Position numbers and translations under genes: made by a program
Assembly (NCBI RefSeq): GCF_002174305.1
Contig: NZ_MIJB01000011.1
Location: 1 to 39,323, forward strand
Direction: 5' to 3'
DNA length: 39,323 nucleotides
Source of the DNA: Aeromicrobium sp. PE09-221
GTDB lineage: Bacteria > Actinomycetota > Actinomycetes > Propionibacteriales > Nocardioidaceae
In this document: positions 21,331 through 29,795 of the stretch, one piece after another
Position numbering within the stretch: the stretch's first letter is position 1
Layout: the number at the start of each line of letters is the position of its first letter
The notes under the pieces: generated by a model
The model's input: only the letters and a program-made list of their open reading frames with translations
Databases searched by the model: none
What the model was told of the DNA's origin: nothing

Positions 21331-21456
21331 CCGCCGCCGCGTCAGGCACGTCGAGGTCTTCTGGCTGAGGCGTGTAGGAACCTTCATTTTCCGAAGACCT
21401 CGACGTCTATCCCGGGACCGACACGCCAACCGACCTACACCCTTAATTGGGAAGAC
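21330..21456 (-). mobile_element. Left end of an ISL3-family element (copy B)
   Basis: On the minus strand the terminal repeat (TCTTCCCAATTAAGGGTGTAG complement region, 21435-21455) is followed by a leader shared with copy C, including cccgggatagacgtcgaggt. It ends in a GTG (21349) reading VPDA, where the sequence switches into the IS30 remnant. So this is the promoter end of an ISL3 element with almost all of the transposase replaced. The leader contains an inverted repeat, gtcgaggtcttc / gaagacctcgac. Confidence 0.6.
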
Positions 21457-21483
21457 ATCTTGGGACGGACGCTACCACCCGCG

Positions 21484-21505
21484 CTACACCCTCAACTGGG
21501 AAGAA
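21484..21505 (-). repeat. Extra ISL3-type terminal repeat
   Basis: A second copy of the terminal repeat (ctacaccctcaactgggaag) lies 49 bases from that of copy B in the same orientation. It marks the innermost IS sequence on the left of the amidase-sortase cassette. Bases 21506-21736, between it and the amidase start, hold the presumed cassette promoter, but no convincing -35/-10 pair or gene can be named. Confidence 0.5.
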
Positions 21506-21736
21506 CTCGAATTCCTCCCGCCGCCCTTCGCCAATCAGGATGGGCAACATCAGGGAAATCCTTCTGAAAGGACCATGCAACGTTTCCTCATTATGGTCGT
21601 TGCGGCACCTCGATCCGCTCGCAGAGGTCGTTTGAGGGCGCTGCCCTGTATCCCAATCGTCAGTGAAATGCATCTCATCGCGCTTGCTTGATGAGCGGGC
21701 CAGCCATCACTACAAGAGGAAGAGAGCACGGCATTT

Positions 21737-23677
21737 ATGCGCATCGAAAAAGAGAGTGGAAGGTCAAGGGGCGCGAGTGTCCTATGGAAGACGAGGGTAT
21801 CTCGCGTACGAGCTGCCTTGGCAGGGTGCGGGATCGCCGGATTACTCTCACTGTCAGTAGCCTCCGCCACAGCCGCGAACGAAGCACTCCCCGATGCAGG
21901 CATCGGCGTCGTGGATCTCAGCGTGACTGAGATAGTGAGCCATCTCGAGGCCGGATCGACGTCTTCTGAGTACTTGGTCACGGCATATCTGGACCGAATC
22001 GAAGCATATGACGATGAACTGAAGAGCATCATTACGCTCAGTCCCACAGCCCTTGACCAAGCCCGGGAGCTCGATCGTGAGAGGGCGGCCGGCAACGTGC
22101 GCGGGCCGTTACACGGCGTTCCCATCGTACTGAAAGACAACCTCGCCACGTTCGACATGCCCACGAGCGCGGGCAACTCCACCATGTCGACGTTCCAGAC
22201 GAATGAAGACTCATCAATCGTTGCTGCTCTGCGCGACGCAGGTGCCATCATCCTGGCAAAGACCAACATGTCTGAATTCGCTTACATGTCAGGCAGTTCT
22301 CTTGCTCCAACTTCGGTCAATCCGTACAACGGTGGCGCGCCGAGCGGCTCGAGCTACGGCAGCGCTGTCGCAGTCGCAGCCTCACTCGCGCCAGCGGGGC
22401 TGGGGACCGATACGAACGGGTCCCTCCACGCCCCGGCCGGCGTTCAGGGACTGGTCACCATGCGCCCCAGCTGGGGCCTCATGGCCGGTGATGGCGTTGT
22501 GCCGCTCTACGCGTTCCAGGACGTGGTCGGCCCCATGACCACGACAGTCGCGGACACGGCGTTGCTGCTCGAGGTGATGTCGAACCCCGATCCCAATCGC
22601 CCCAATAACCAGGACATCGTGGGGGCTGACACTTCTGGCTACCTCGACGCCCTGGATGACACGGCACTTGAAGGAACGGTGGTGGGTGTCCCCGGCGATC
22701 CGAACACCTTCACTCCGCACTTCCGGGAGGCCATCGAGACCCTGGAAGCCGAGGGTGCGACCATTCGTCAGATCGAGGATCCGCTGCAGATCTGGCATGA
22801 CTCTCCGAGGCTGCCCCACCCTGCAGAGGTGCACGCCACCTTCTTCCTCGATATTCAGCGGTTCTTCGCAACGACGCCGGCGACGATCGAGCCGGAAAAA
22901 TCGGCCTTTGCGATGCCGACGGATGTCTTTGACATCAGGGATATCAAAGCCGATCCGAATTGGTCGAGGGTGGTGACTGACCCTGCGTGGACGGATACGC
23001 CACTCGAGCCCGGGCTCTCACCGGAATACCAACAGAAAGTCGATAACATCGTTCTGAATCGTGCTGTGTTTGACGAGGCCATGGACGAGGCAGGAATCGA
23101 TGTCGACGTGGTCGCCTACGATGCGGTCACCGCAGGAGGCAGCGACGCTTCCATCGGCGGAGGTTCCATCACTCGCGCGCCGTACAACCGGCTGGGGCTC
23201 GCGACGATCGGCGTGCCGACGGGAACGGATGACACAGCGAGCCGCCCGTCGGGCATCAAGTTCGCGGCCACGGAGAGATTCGCGGAGAAGGATCTTCTCG
23301 GGTACGCCTACGACTTCGAGCAGGCGTCGCAGGCGCGGTACGCGCCACCGAACTACCCCGAGCTTGAGCTGCCGGAGTTCGTCCCTACGCCGGAGCCGGA
23401 GCCGGAGCCTGAACCCGTGCCGGAACCGGAGCCGGAGCCTGAACCCGTGCCGGAACCGGAGCCGGAGCCTGAACCCGTGCCGGAACCGGAGCCGGAGCCG
23501 GACTCGGGTGCGTCGGAGGATGACCAGGCCCGAGACAAGGGTGACTCTGTCAACACGGGTGGGGCCGTCGCGGATGAGACAGCCGCGTCGGCGGGGCTGT
23601 GGCTCGGTGTGTTGGGCGCTGCGTTGATTGCGGCGTCGGCTGGCGGAGTGACGTTCCTCCGTCGTCGTCGCGGATGA
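21737..23677 (+). CDS. Secreted, wall-anchored amidase-signature protein
   Basis: 646 residues. A basic N terminus and hydrophobic stretch ([21 protein letters not shown]) form a signal peptide. The amidase-signature fold follows, with the Ser-Ser-Lys triad readable as Lys133 (PIVLKDN), cis-Ser206 (PSGSSYGS) and nucleophile Ser229 (LGTDTNGS). The catalytic domain ends near residue 545. A Pro-Glu stalk, an acidic linker, SVNTGG, a hydrophobic helix ([18 protein letters not shown]) and RRRRG come next, the layout of a sortase substrate, though the motif is SVNTG rather than LPxTG. The enzyme should hydrolyse an amide outside the cell; its substrate is unknown. The stop overlaps the sortase start as ATGA. 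Codon use is less GC-biased than in neighbours, and IS remnants flank the pair, both suggesting transfer. Confidence 0.88.
   Translation: MRIEKESGRSRGASVLWKTRVSRVRAALAGCGIAGLLSLSVASATAANEALPDAGIGVVDLSVTEIVSHLEAGSTSSEYLVTAYLDRIEAYDDELKSIITLSPTALDQARELDRERAAGNVRGPLHGVPIVLKDNLATFDMPTSAGNSTMSTFQTNEDSSIVAALRDAGAIILAKTNMSEFAYMSGSSLAPTSVNPYNGGAPSGSSYGSAVAVAASLAPAGLGTDTNGSLHAPAGVQGLVTMRPSWGLMAGDGVVPLYAFQDVVGPMTTTVADTALLLEVMSNPDPNRPNNQDIVGADTSGYLDALDDTALEGTVVGVPGDPNTFTPHFREAIETLEAEGATIRQIEDPLQIWHDSPRLPHPAEVHATFFLDIQRFFATTPATIEPEKSAFAMPTDVFDIRDIKADPNWSRVVTDPAWTDTPLEPGLSPEYQQKVDNIVLNRAVFDEAMDEAGIDVDVVAYDAVTAGGSDASIGGGSITRAPYNRLGLATIGVPTGTDDTASRPSGIKFAATERFAEKDLLGYAYDFEQASQARYAPPNYPELELPEFVPTPEPEPEPEPVPEPEPEPEPVPEPEPEPEPVPEPEPEPDSGASEDDQARDKGDSVNTGGAVADETAASAGLWLGVLGAALIAASAGGVTFLRRRRG
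23401..23490 (+). repeat. Three perfect 30-bp tandem repeats (Pro-Glu stalk)
   Basis: The unit starting gccggagcctgaacccgtgc is repeated exactly three times (23401-23430, 23431-23460, 23461-23490), with a partial copy on each side. Each unit codes ten residues of the [10 protein letters not shown] type. Perfect identity suggests recent expansion or slippage. Such stalks usually span the cell wall. Confidence 0.92.
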
Positions 23678-24336
23678 TCTCCAGTTCTCAGCGTTCGCGT
23701 GGGCGGTGGTTGCTGATGGCAGCAGCCACCGCCCTCGCAGGGATAGTGGGGGTGGCACTCCTCGTCATAGCCATGAGTGAGACCTCGAGCCAGCCTGGCC
23801 GGCACAGCGCGGCGCAGGACATGAACGGAAACCCCATCCAGTTCGATCCGGGGACCATGCCCGATGAGGCGGAGGTCGAGAGAATGCAGGTCGAGGAAGA
23901 TGGCGGACTGAGGCTTCGCGTGCCTAGTGTGGATCTGGACGTTCCTCTGGGGTCTCTGGCATCGGTCGACGGTGAAATCACGCCACCTGGCTTCACCTCC
24001 GCGTACTACGTTCGGAACAGGGGGGTCACACCAGACGGGGGTGGCGATGGAACTCTCGTCGTCGTAACGCATTCCCTTCGAGAGCCTGGAGTCGCACCCG
24101 GCAACTTTCTCATCGATGTCAAAGAGCAAATTGCGACGTTACCGACAGATTCGATCGTCATGATCGGAGACACTTCCTATGCGGTCAGAGACTCCTACCC
24201 GATAGCGCGCACCGAAGTCGCGGACGACAGCCGAGTATGGAACAACGCACCTGGTCGTCTTGTCCTGATCACGTGCCTGCAGACGGGGTCGTCTCCAGCG
24301 GTCGCAAATATCGTGATCGAGGCTTCACTCATCTGA
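23674..24336 (+). CDS. Divergent sortase, partner of the amidase
   Basis: 220 residues. An N-terminal anchor helix ([23 protein letters not shown]) precedes a sortase domain with [15 protein letters not shown], catalytic His133 in LVVVTHS and catalytic Cys201 in LVLITC. This resembles actinobacterial class E/F enzymes. After Cys201 the chain is [19 protein letters not shown] with no Arg, although sortases normally place a catalytic Arg there (family pattern R-x-N-V-V). The start ATG 23674 overlaps the amidase stop, so the two are co-translated and this enzyme probably anchors that amidase. It could also be inactive or use another residue. Confidence 0.82.
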   Translation: MISSSQRSRGRWLLMAAATALAGIVGVALLVIAMSETSSQPGRHSAAQDMNGNPIQFDPGTMPDEAEVERMQVEEDGGLRLRVPSVDLDVPLGSLASVDGEITPPGFTSAYYVRNRGVTPDGGGDGTLVVVTHSLREPGVAPGNFLIDVKEQIATLPTDSIVMIGDTSYAVRDSYPIARTEVADDSRVWNNAPGRLVLITCLQTGSSPAVANIVIEASLI

Positions 24337-24553
24337 AGTGCGGAGATTGGGGAGTCCGGAAAAACTGAGGCTCATCTGACATTGTGTTCACAACACCCGC
24401 CGTGAGATCCAATCCACACCGGTCACGCGATCCGCGACGTCGTGCCGAACTCCGATCGCTGAGATCGGCGACCATCTCGATCAACGCACCGACCAGACAT
24501 CCGGCCCGTGGCCGCAGCTGTCCCGCGTCAAGGTTCTTGGCAGGACCGTTATG

Positions 24554-24840
24554 GGCTCTCTTCGCAGTTGAGAGTGTAGAGGTCGTGGGCGGGGTCGCTC
24601 CCGGGATAGACGTCGAGGTCTCCCGAGGATGGAAGTTCTCACGTTCACCGTCGGGAAGACCTCGACATGCCTGACGCTACCTTCATGACCCCTGATCTGA
24701 GGACGTTCTGCCGCCTCGATGAGCTCAGACTGGTTGTGACCGGGCAACGCATCGAGCATGATCGCACGGGGCTTGCGTGTCGGATGGTCGAACCTGACTT
24801 GTGGTGTCGTCGGTGTGGCTGCGAAGGAACGCCGCGGTGT
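24554..24840 (+). mobile_element. Left end of an ISL3-family element with truncated transposase (copy C)
   Basis: A terminal repeat starts at 24554 (ggctctcttcgcagttgaga) and is followed by the same leader as copy B in opposite orientation. ATG 24667 opens a transposase N terminus: MPDATFMTPDLRTFCRLDEL, then the zinc-finger-like LWCRRCGCEGTPR of ISL3 transposases. Homology stops at about 24840, so the gene is broken. Bases 24337-24553 before it show no gene. Bases 24841-25017 after it include a minus-strand stretch reading RKAGDCSPLARGTEDVLLRP that may be another mobile-element scrap, but I cannot assign it. Confidence 0.65.
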
Positions 24841-25017
24841 GAGGACACAAGATGTGACTCTGCGGTTGCCCTGACGGCCGCAGGAGCACATCCTCCGTAC
24901 CTCGGGCCAGCGGTGAGCAGTCCCCCGCTTTGCGCACTGACGTACGTGTCAGGGACGGCACCCCGAACTCCGACGACCCGGCACCCGACGATGGAAACGC
25001 GACCACCGATGGCGGCC

Positions 25018-25284
25018 CTAGAGAGCGATGGCCTGGCGGCGACGAGCGCGGATCGTCGCGAGAAGGGTGTGCGCACCGACGCTCGCCCAGATCGCATTGG
25101 ACGCGACGACGGGCCACGCGCCGTACAGCGCACCGGCCGTCCCAGCGAGAACGCCTCCGACGGTGTTCATCGCCGCATAGGTCAGTGACGTCGCCATCAA
25201 CCGTCCCCGCCACAACAACACGTACGCCGCAAAGGTGCCAGCCGTCCCCATCCACCCGAGGACTCCCGCCACGATGCCGTCCAC
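25018..25284 (-). CDS. Small membrane protein, CBU_0592-like family
   Basis: 88 residues with three hydrophobic segments: GVLGWMGTAGTFAAYVLLWRGR, SLTYAAMNTVGGVLAGTAG and YGAWPVVASNAIWASVGAHT. The pattern GW.GT...AY.L followed by N..G and WP..A.N..W is that of the CBU_0592-like domain, a family of unknown function. The start is GTG 25284 because AGGAAGGCGGAG directly precedes it. It diverges from the LysR regulator across about 120 bases, so it is a candidate target of that regulator. Confidence 0.68.
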   Translation of the reverse strand: MDGIVAGVLGWMGTAGTFAAYVLLWRGRLMATSLTYAAMNTVGGVLAGTAGALYGAWPVVASNAIWASVGAHTLLATIRARRRQAIAL

Positions 25285-25367
25285 TACTCCGCCTTCCTCA
25301 TCATCATGTGCGGCCCCCAGCGGACCGCGCACTGCAATTCTGAGGCGACCCGAAGGTTCAACTCAAA

Positions 25368-25380
25368 TGCACTTTTTGCA
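25368..25380. promoter_or_regulatory. Candidate LysR-type box (T-N11-A)
   Basis: TGCACTTTTTGCA fits the LysR-type T-N11-A rule with dyad ends and lies in the divergent interval, 25 bases before the lysR-type start. TAGACT between this box and the GTG could be its -10. The motif is short and could occur by chance. Confidence 0.35.
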
Positions 25381-25404
25381 AGCCGGGGTTTAGACTCTCT
25401 GAAT

Positions 25405-26337
25405 GTGAGGATCAACGCATCGCGGCTCCCCTTCTTCCTGGCCATCGCCCGCAACGGCGGCGTTCTCGCCGCCGCCGATGCGCTCCATGTCACAGCGTCC
25501 GCCGTGTCCCAGCAGCTGAGTCGCCTCGAGTCAGAAGTCGGTCAAGCACTCGTGGAACGCACGCCGCGCGGCGTCACACTCACCGCGGCCGGCCGCGAAC
25601 TCGTCGAACTCGCCGAGAACATCGAACGGGAGATCAACGAGGCCGAGCAGCGCATCGCCTCGACCACACAGGACCCCACCGGACGTGTCCGGCTGGGCAG
25701 CTTCCAGAGCTTCATCAGCTCAGTTCTCGCACCCTCGATCCCCCGGTGGCGCGAGGAACTGTTCGGCGTCGACGTGGAGATCACGGAGGCGTCGCGTGGC
25801 GAACTGCTGCGCGACCTGCGATCAGCCGACCTCGACATCATCGTCATCGAGTACGACAGCGGTGATCATGCGCCGCCCCTCGGACCTGGCGTCCGTGAGA
25901 TCCCCTTGCTCGACGACCCGTGGAAGCTCATCGCGCCGGCCGGGACCCTCGCCGCCATGGAGATCGTCGAACTGGAACGACTGCGCGTGCCCTGGCTGCG
26001 GGTCGAATCCTCCGCCGCCACAGCCCAGGCGGTCCGCCGCGTCCGCACCTCGCTCGGACAAGCTGAGGCCGCACACACCTATACCGACTACTCCACCGCG
26101 CTCGCCCTCGTCGCCGCCGGCGAGGGCATGACCCTCCTCCCCCAGCTCGCCCTCCAAGGAACCCTCCCCGAGGGCGTCGAAGTCGCCGACGTGCCGGGGC
26201 TCGGCTCCCGTCGTCTCGCTCTGCGACACCGATCCGGGCGCCGCGCCACAAGCCAGGCAGTGATCGCCGGCATCGACTTCCTCCGCGATATATCAGCAAT
26301 CTTTCAGGCCGATCCCAGCACCGACATCAGCAGCTGA
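25405..26337 (+). CDS. LysR-family transcriptional regulator
   Basis: 310 residues. The N-terminal winged HTH reads RLPFFLAIARNGGVLAAADA...TASAVSQQLSRLESEVG, followed by GVTLTAAGRELVELAENIE. A LysR substrate-binding domain starts near residue 90 (GRVRLGSFQSFISSVLAPSI). The start is GTG 25405 (VRINASRLPFF), not the longer upstream frame, because the HTH begins there. It lies upstream of the transporter operon on the same strand and diverges from the small membrane protein. Either could be its target; the divergent one is the more usual arrangement. Confidence 0.88.
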   Translation: MRINASRLPFFLAIARNGGVLAAADALHVTASAVSQQLSRLESEVGQALVERTPRGVTLTAAGRELVELAENIEREINEAEQRIASTTQDPTGRVRLGSFQSFISSVLAPSIPRWREELFGVDVEITEASRGELLRDLRSADLDIIVIEYDSGDHAPPLGPGVREIPLLDDPWKLIAPAGTLAAMEIVELERLRVPWLRVESSAATAQAVRRVRTSLGQAEAAHTYTDYSTALALVAAGEGMTLLPQLALQGTLPEGVEVADVPGLGSRRLALRHRSGRRATSQAVIAGIDFLRDISAIFQADPSTDISS

Positions 26338-26361
26338 ATTCCGGTACGCCTGTGGGTGAAC

Positions 26362-26390
26362 TTGCGGAGAACCGGTAGTTCGGGCTTATC
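26362..26390 (+). promoter_or_regulatory. Possible promoter of the transporter-hydrolase operon
   Basis: TTGCGG (26362-26367) and CTTATC (26385-26390) are 17 bases apart. The -10 match is weak, but it falls inside the left arm of the palindrome at 26383-26410, which would let a bound repressor block RNA polymerase. Inference from spacing only. Confidence 0.28.
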
Positions 26391-26410
26391 GTTCAAGTGA
26401 ACGATAAGCC
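26383..26410. promoter_or_regulatory. Perfect 28-bp palindrome, probable TetR operator
   Basis: GGCTTATCGTTCA and TGAACGATAAGCC are perfect 13-base inverted arms around a 2-base centre. The palindrome ends 13 bases before the substrate-binding protein start. TetR-family operators are typically palindromes of this size, and the operon's last gene is a TetR regulator. No T-run follows, so it is not a terminator. Confidence 0.7.
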
Positions 26411-26423
26411 TCCAGGAGACTCC

Positions 26424-27974
26424 GTGAACCCCTCACTCGACCGCCGTCGGCTGTTGACCGGCATCCTCGGCGGTGCCACGGCCCTCGGGCTGGCAGCCTG
26501 CGGCGCACCCGCGCTCACGCTGCCGGAACAGGCGGCCAGCGGCACCGCCCGGCGTGGCGCCACGCTGCGCATCGCCCGTCCCGCCGCCAGCGCAGCCGAG
26601 ACCCTCGATCCCGCCAGCTCGCTATCCGCCTACGAGTATCTCGGGGCGCTCTACAATCGCGTGGTCAAGCTGGACCGCGACGGTGAGACCGTCCCCGACC
26701 TGGCCACCGACTGGTCGTCCAATGTCGATGCGACATCCTGGGACTTCCAGCTCCGCTCCGGCATCCGCTTCCACGACGGCCGGCCGCTCACCTCCCGCGA
26801 CGTGCGGTACACCTTCCGCCACATCCTCGACCCGGATGTCGCCTCGCCCCAGGCCGGCGCGCTGGACCTCATCGACGATATCGTCGCGGTCGACGAGACC
26901 ACCGTCCGCTTCGTGCTCTCGACACCCAATGCCGAGTTTCCCTCGCTCCTCACCGCATACCAGTGCTACGTGATCCCCGAGGACTCAGCGGCCGAGATCG
27001 GGCGCACCGGTATCGGCACCGGGCCCTTCATCCTCGAGCACTACACCCCCGCCGGCGCCGGCGCCGTTCGAGTGAACGAGGACTACTTCGACGGCCGCGC
27101 GGCCTTGGACCGGATCGAGTTCTCCTCGATCCAGGACACCTCAGCCCGGGTCAATGCCCTCCTCGCGCGCCAGGTCGACCTGCTCTCACAGACCAATCTC
27201 GACAATCCCACGGCACGCGTGGTCGCCAACTCTGCCGGCACGACCGTGGCCCGGGTCGCCAACGCCCAGTGGTACACCATCCCCATGCTCGCCACGAGCG
27301 AGGAGTTCGCCGACCCCCAGATGCGGCAGGCCATGAAGCTCGCCTATGACCCGAATGCGATCCTCTCGACCGCCCTGCAAGGCACCGGCACCCCCGGCTG
27401 GGACAACCCGGTCCCGCCCGAGCTGAAGGCCTGGCTCGACACCGATCGCGAGTACGACCCGGAGAAGGCCAGAGGGATCCTGCGCAGCATCGGCCGCGAG
27501 GACTTCTCCACCCGCATCTACACCTCGGCCTATGAGCCCAACTTCACCGCGATCGCCACCGCCTACGCCAGCCAGGTCCGCGAGGCCGGGATCGACCTGC
27601 GGATCACCAATGTCGCCGCCGACTCGTACTACACACAGGTGTGGATGAGCGAGCCGCTGATGGTGAGCTACTGGTTCACCGGACGCCCGGTCGACCAGCT
27701 GCTCAACCAGATCTTTCGCAGCGGCTCGAGCTACAACGAGTCCGCATGGTCGAACGAACAGTTCGACCAGCTGCTCGACGCCGCCCGCGCCGACACCAAC
27801 GAGACCACGCGACGCCAGAAGTACCAGGACGCGCAACGACTCATCATCGACGACGGCGCGGACATGACCCCTGTCTTCGGCGATCGACTCGTGGGGCTGT
27901 CCGAGAACGTCGTGAACTACGACGAGTACGGCTTCGAGATGGACTATCTGTCCCTCGGCCTGAAGGAGGCGTGA
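26424..27974 (+). CDS. ABC transporter substrate-binding lipoprotein (SBP_bac_5 family)
   Basis: 516 residues. The N terminus combines a twin-arginine motif (DRRRLLTG) with a lipobox LAAC, giving acylated Cys26, so the protein is probably exported folded by Tat and tethered outside the membrane. The mature part is the peptide/nickel/opine-type family 5 binding protein, with VPDLATDW, WDFQLRSGIRFHDGRPLTSRDV and TGIGTGPFILEHY. The start is GTG 26424, which has AGGAG upstream; an earlier in-frame GTG lies inside the palindrome. It is the first gene of a six-gene operon and sets the operon's specificity. The ligand is unknown. Confidence 0.92.
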   Translation: MNPSLDRRRLLTGILGGATALGLAACGAPALTLPEQAASGTARRGATLRIARPAASAAETLDPASSLSAYEYLGALYNRVVKLDRDGETVPDLATDWSSNVDATSWDFQLRSGIRFHDGRPLTSRDVRYTFRHILDPDVASPQAGALDLIDDIVAVDETTVRFVLSTPNAEFPSLLTAYQCYVIPEDSAAEIGRTGIGTGPFILEHYTPAGAGAVRVNEDYFDGRAALDRIEFSSIQDTSARVNALLARQVDLLSQTNLDNPTARVVANSAGTTVARVANAQWYTIPMLATSEEFADPQMRQAMKLAYDPNAILSTALQGTGTPGWDNPVPPELKAWLDTDREYDPEKARGILRSIGREDFSTRIYTSAYEPNFTAIATAYASQVREAGIDLRITNVAADSYYTQVWMSEPLMVSYWFTGRPVDQLLNQIFRSGSSYNESAWSNEQFDQLLDAARADTNETTRRQKYQDAQRLIIDDGADMTPVFGDRLVGLSENVVNYDEYGFEMDYLSLGLKEA

Positions 27975-27975
27975 C

Positions 27976-28965
27976 GTGCTTCGACTCATCGGCACCCGGC
28001 TCGCGACGAGCGTCATCACCCTATTCCTCGCCGCCTTCTTCGTCTTCTTCGCCGTACAGGCGCTGCCCGGTGACGTCGCCGAGCAGCTGCTCGGCCAGAA
28101 CGCCACCGAAGAGGCCGTGGCCACGATGCGGGAGCAGCTCGGCCTCGACGCCAATGTGTGGGTGCGCTTCGCCGAATGGTTGGGCGGTGCCGTCACCGGG
28201 GACTTCGGTACCTCGCTGGTCTCCGGCGAGTCCGTGTCCGGCACCCTCTGGACCGCGTTCTCCCACACCCTGCTCATCGCCGTGCCCGCGATCGTGGTGG
28301 GCATCGGACTGTCCCTCGTCCTCGGCGTGTGGGCCGGGTCGCGACGCGGCACGTCAACAGACTCCGGCATCTCGATCATCGCGCTGGTCGCGATGAGCAT
28401 CCCCGAGTTCGTCGTGGCCACCGTCCTCATCCTCCTGCTGGCGATCATCGCCCCGATCTTCCCCGCCGTCGTGCTCGGAGGACCGGGCGCATCGCTCAGC
28501 GAGCTTCTCCCCGCGATCGTGCTGCCGGCGATCACCCTGGTGATCGCAATGGCGGCCTACATCATCCGCGCGATGCGATCCTCGACGATCGACGGGCTCG
28601 CGACCGAATACGCGACGACGGCCGAGCTCAAGGGTCTGACCAGGCGACGCGTGCTCTGGCGTCACGTCGCGCCCAGCGCGATCCTGCCCGTTCTTCCTGT
28701 CATCTCGATCAATGTGGCTTGGCTGCTGGGCGGTGTGGTCGTGGTCGAGTCGGTGTTCAACTACCCCGGCCTCGGCAAGCTGATGATCGACTCGGTCTCC
28801 ACCCGCGACCTGCCGATCCTCCAGGCCATCGCCGTGCTGAGCGCACTGGTCTACGTCTCCGTCAACCTCATCGCCGATCTGCTGGCGCTGGCCGCCGATC
28901 CGCGTCAGCGGACGCTGCACAGCTCGCAGCGCAGATCCCGGTCCTCGAAGGAGGCGACCGCATGA
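27976..28965 (+). CDS. ABC transporter permease, DppB type
   Basis: 329 residues, one of two membrane subunits of the importer. It shows the N-terminal helix and short loop (VQALPGDVAEQLLGQNATEE), the GDFGTSLVSGESV segment and the cytoplasmic coupling loop (EYATTAELKGLTRRRVLWRH). The start is GTG 27976, one base after the binding-protein stop, with AAGGAGG upstream. It overlaps the next permease by ATGA. Confidence 0.92.
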   Translation: MLRLIGTRLATSVITLFLAAFFVFFAVQALPGDVAEQLLGQNATEEAVATMREQLGLDANVWVRFAEWLGGAVTGDFGTSLVSGESVSGTLWTAFSHTLLIAVPAIVVGIGLSLVLGVWAGSRRGTSTDSGISIIALVAMSIPEFVVATVLILLLAIIAPIFPAVVLGGPGASLSELLPAIVLPAITLVIAMAAYIIRAMRSSTIDGLATEYATTAELKGLTRRRVLWRHVAPSAILPVLPVISINVAWLLGGVVVVESVFNYPGLGKLMIDSVSTRDLPILQAIAVLSALVYVSVNLIADLLALAADPRQRTLHSSQRRSRSSKEATA

Positions 28966-29795
28966 TCCGCCTACGCGATCTGACCGTCGGCACCCGCGTC
29001 GGGTTGACGCTGGTCGGCCTGACCGTCGTCATCGCCGTCCTCGCCCCGTGGCTCGCGCCCTACGACCCGATCGCCACCGATGCCGACAACGCCCTCGCCG
29101 GTTCGAGCTGGAGTCACTGGCTGGGCACCGACCAGTACGGACGCGATGTCCTCTCCCGCACGATCGAGGGCGGGCGCTTCGCGCTGCTCGTGTCACTCGT
29201 GGCGACGACCGCGGCAGTCGTCGTCGGCACGCTCATCGGCGCTATCGCCGCCTACTACGGTCGCTGGGTCGACGCGGCCACCACCCGCGTGCTCGATGCG
29301 GTGCTCGCGGTGCCGGCCGTGCTCGCCCTGCTGTTGATCGTCTCGGTATTCGGCAACAGCCTCTGGGTCCTGGTGCTGGCGATCTCCGTGGTCTACGTGC
29401 CGGCCGTCGCTCGCGTGGTGCGCGGCGCGACCCGCCCCGTGCTCTCCACCGGCTACGTCACCGCGGCTCGTGCCCGCGGCGAACGCTCGCTGCCGATCAT
29501 CCGGCGCGAGGTCCTGCCCAATATCCTCGACACCATCCTGGTGGAGTTCGCGATGCGCGCGTCCTGGGTCGTGCTGCTCGTCTCGACCCTGTCCTTCCTC
29601 GGGTTCGGCGTGAACCCGCCCACCCCCGACTGGGGCCTGATGATCCAGGAGAACCGCACCGCCCTCACCGTCGCACCAGCGGGCACCCTCGCCCCGATCG
29701 TGACCCTGTCGCTGCTCGTGGTGGGGCTGAACCTCGCCGCGGACGGCCTGGGCAAGTACCTGGGCGTCGACCGCGCCCGCCGAGGAGTGATCTGA
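28962..29795 (+). CDS. ABC transporter permease, DppC type
   Basis: 277 residues, second membrane subunit. Typical signs are LAPYDPIATD, HWLGTDQYGRDVLSR and the coupling loop YVTAARARGERSLPIIRREV, ending near FGVNPPTPDWGLMIQENR. The true start is ATG 28962, overlapping the previous stop; a much longer frame upstream is a shadow of the first permease. The stop shares a base with the ATPase start (TGATG). Confidence 0.92.
   Translation: MIRLRDLTVGTRVGLTLVGLTVVIAVLAPWLAPYDPIATDADNALAGSSWSHWLGTDQYGRDVLSRTIEGGRFALLVSLVATTAAVVVGTLIGAIAAYYGRWVDAATTRVLDAVLAVPAVLALLLIVSVFGNSLWVLVLAISVVYVPAVARVVRGATRPVLSTGYVTAARARGERSLPIIRREVLPNILDTILVEFAMRASWVVLLVSTLSFLGFGVNPPTPDWGLMIQENRTALTVAPAGTLAPIVTLSLLVVGLNLAADGLGKYLGVDRARRGVI

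Noticed and set aside
23401..23490. 30-bp direct repeats as a CRISPR array
   Set aside because: The copies are contiguous with no spacers and lie in frame inside the amidase gene, coding a Pro-Glu stalk.
24667..25188. 173-codon frame starting MPDATFMTPD as a whole gene
   Set aside because: Only the first 57 or so residues match an ISL3 transposase; the rest loses homology and is treated as a truncated remnant.
26383..26410. Palindrome as an intrinsic terminator for the LysR gene
   Set aside because: No T-run follows, the loop is only two bases, and it sits immediately before the next operon's start; an operator fits better.
28158..28961. N-terminal extension of the second permease
   Set aside because: The extra residues are an out-of-frame shadow of the first permease; ATG 28962 gives the normal start and an ATGA overlap.
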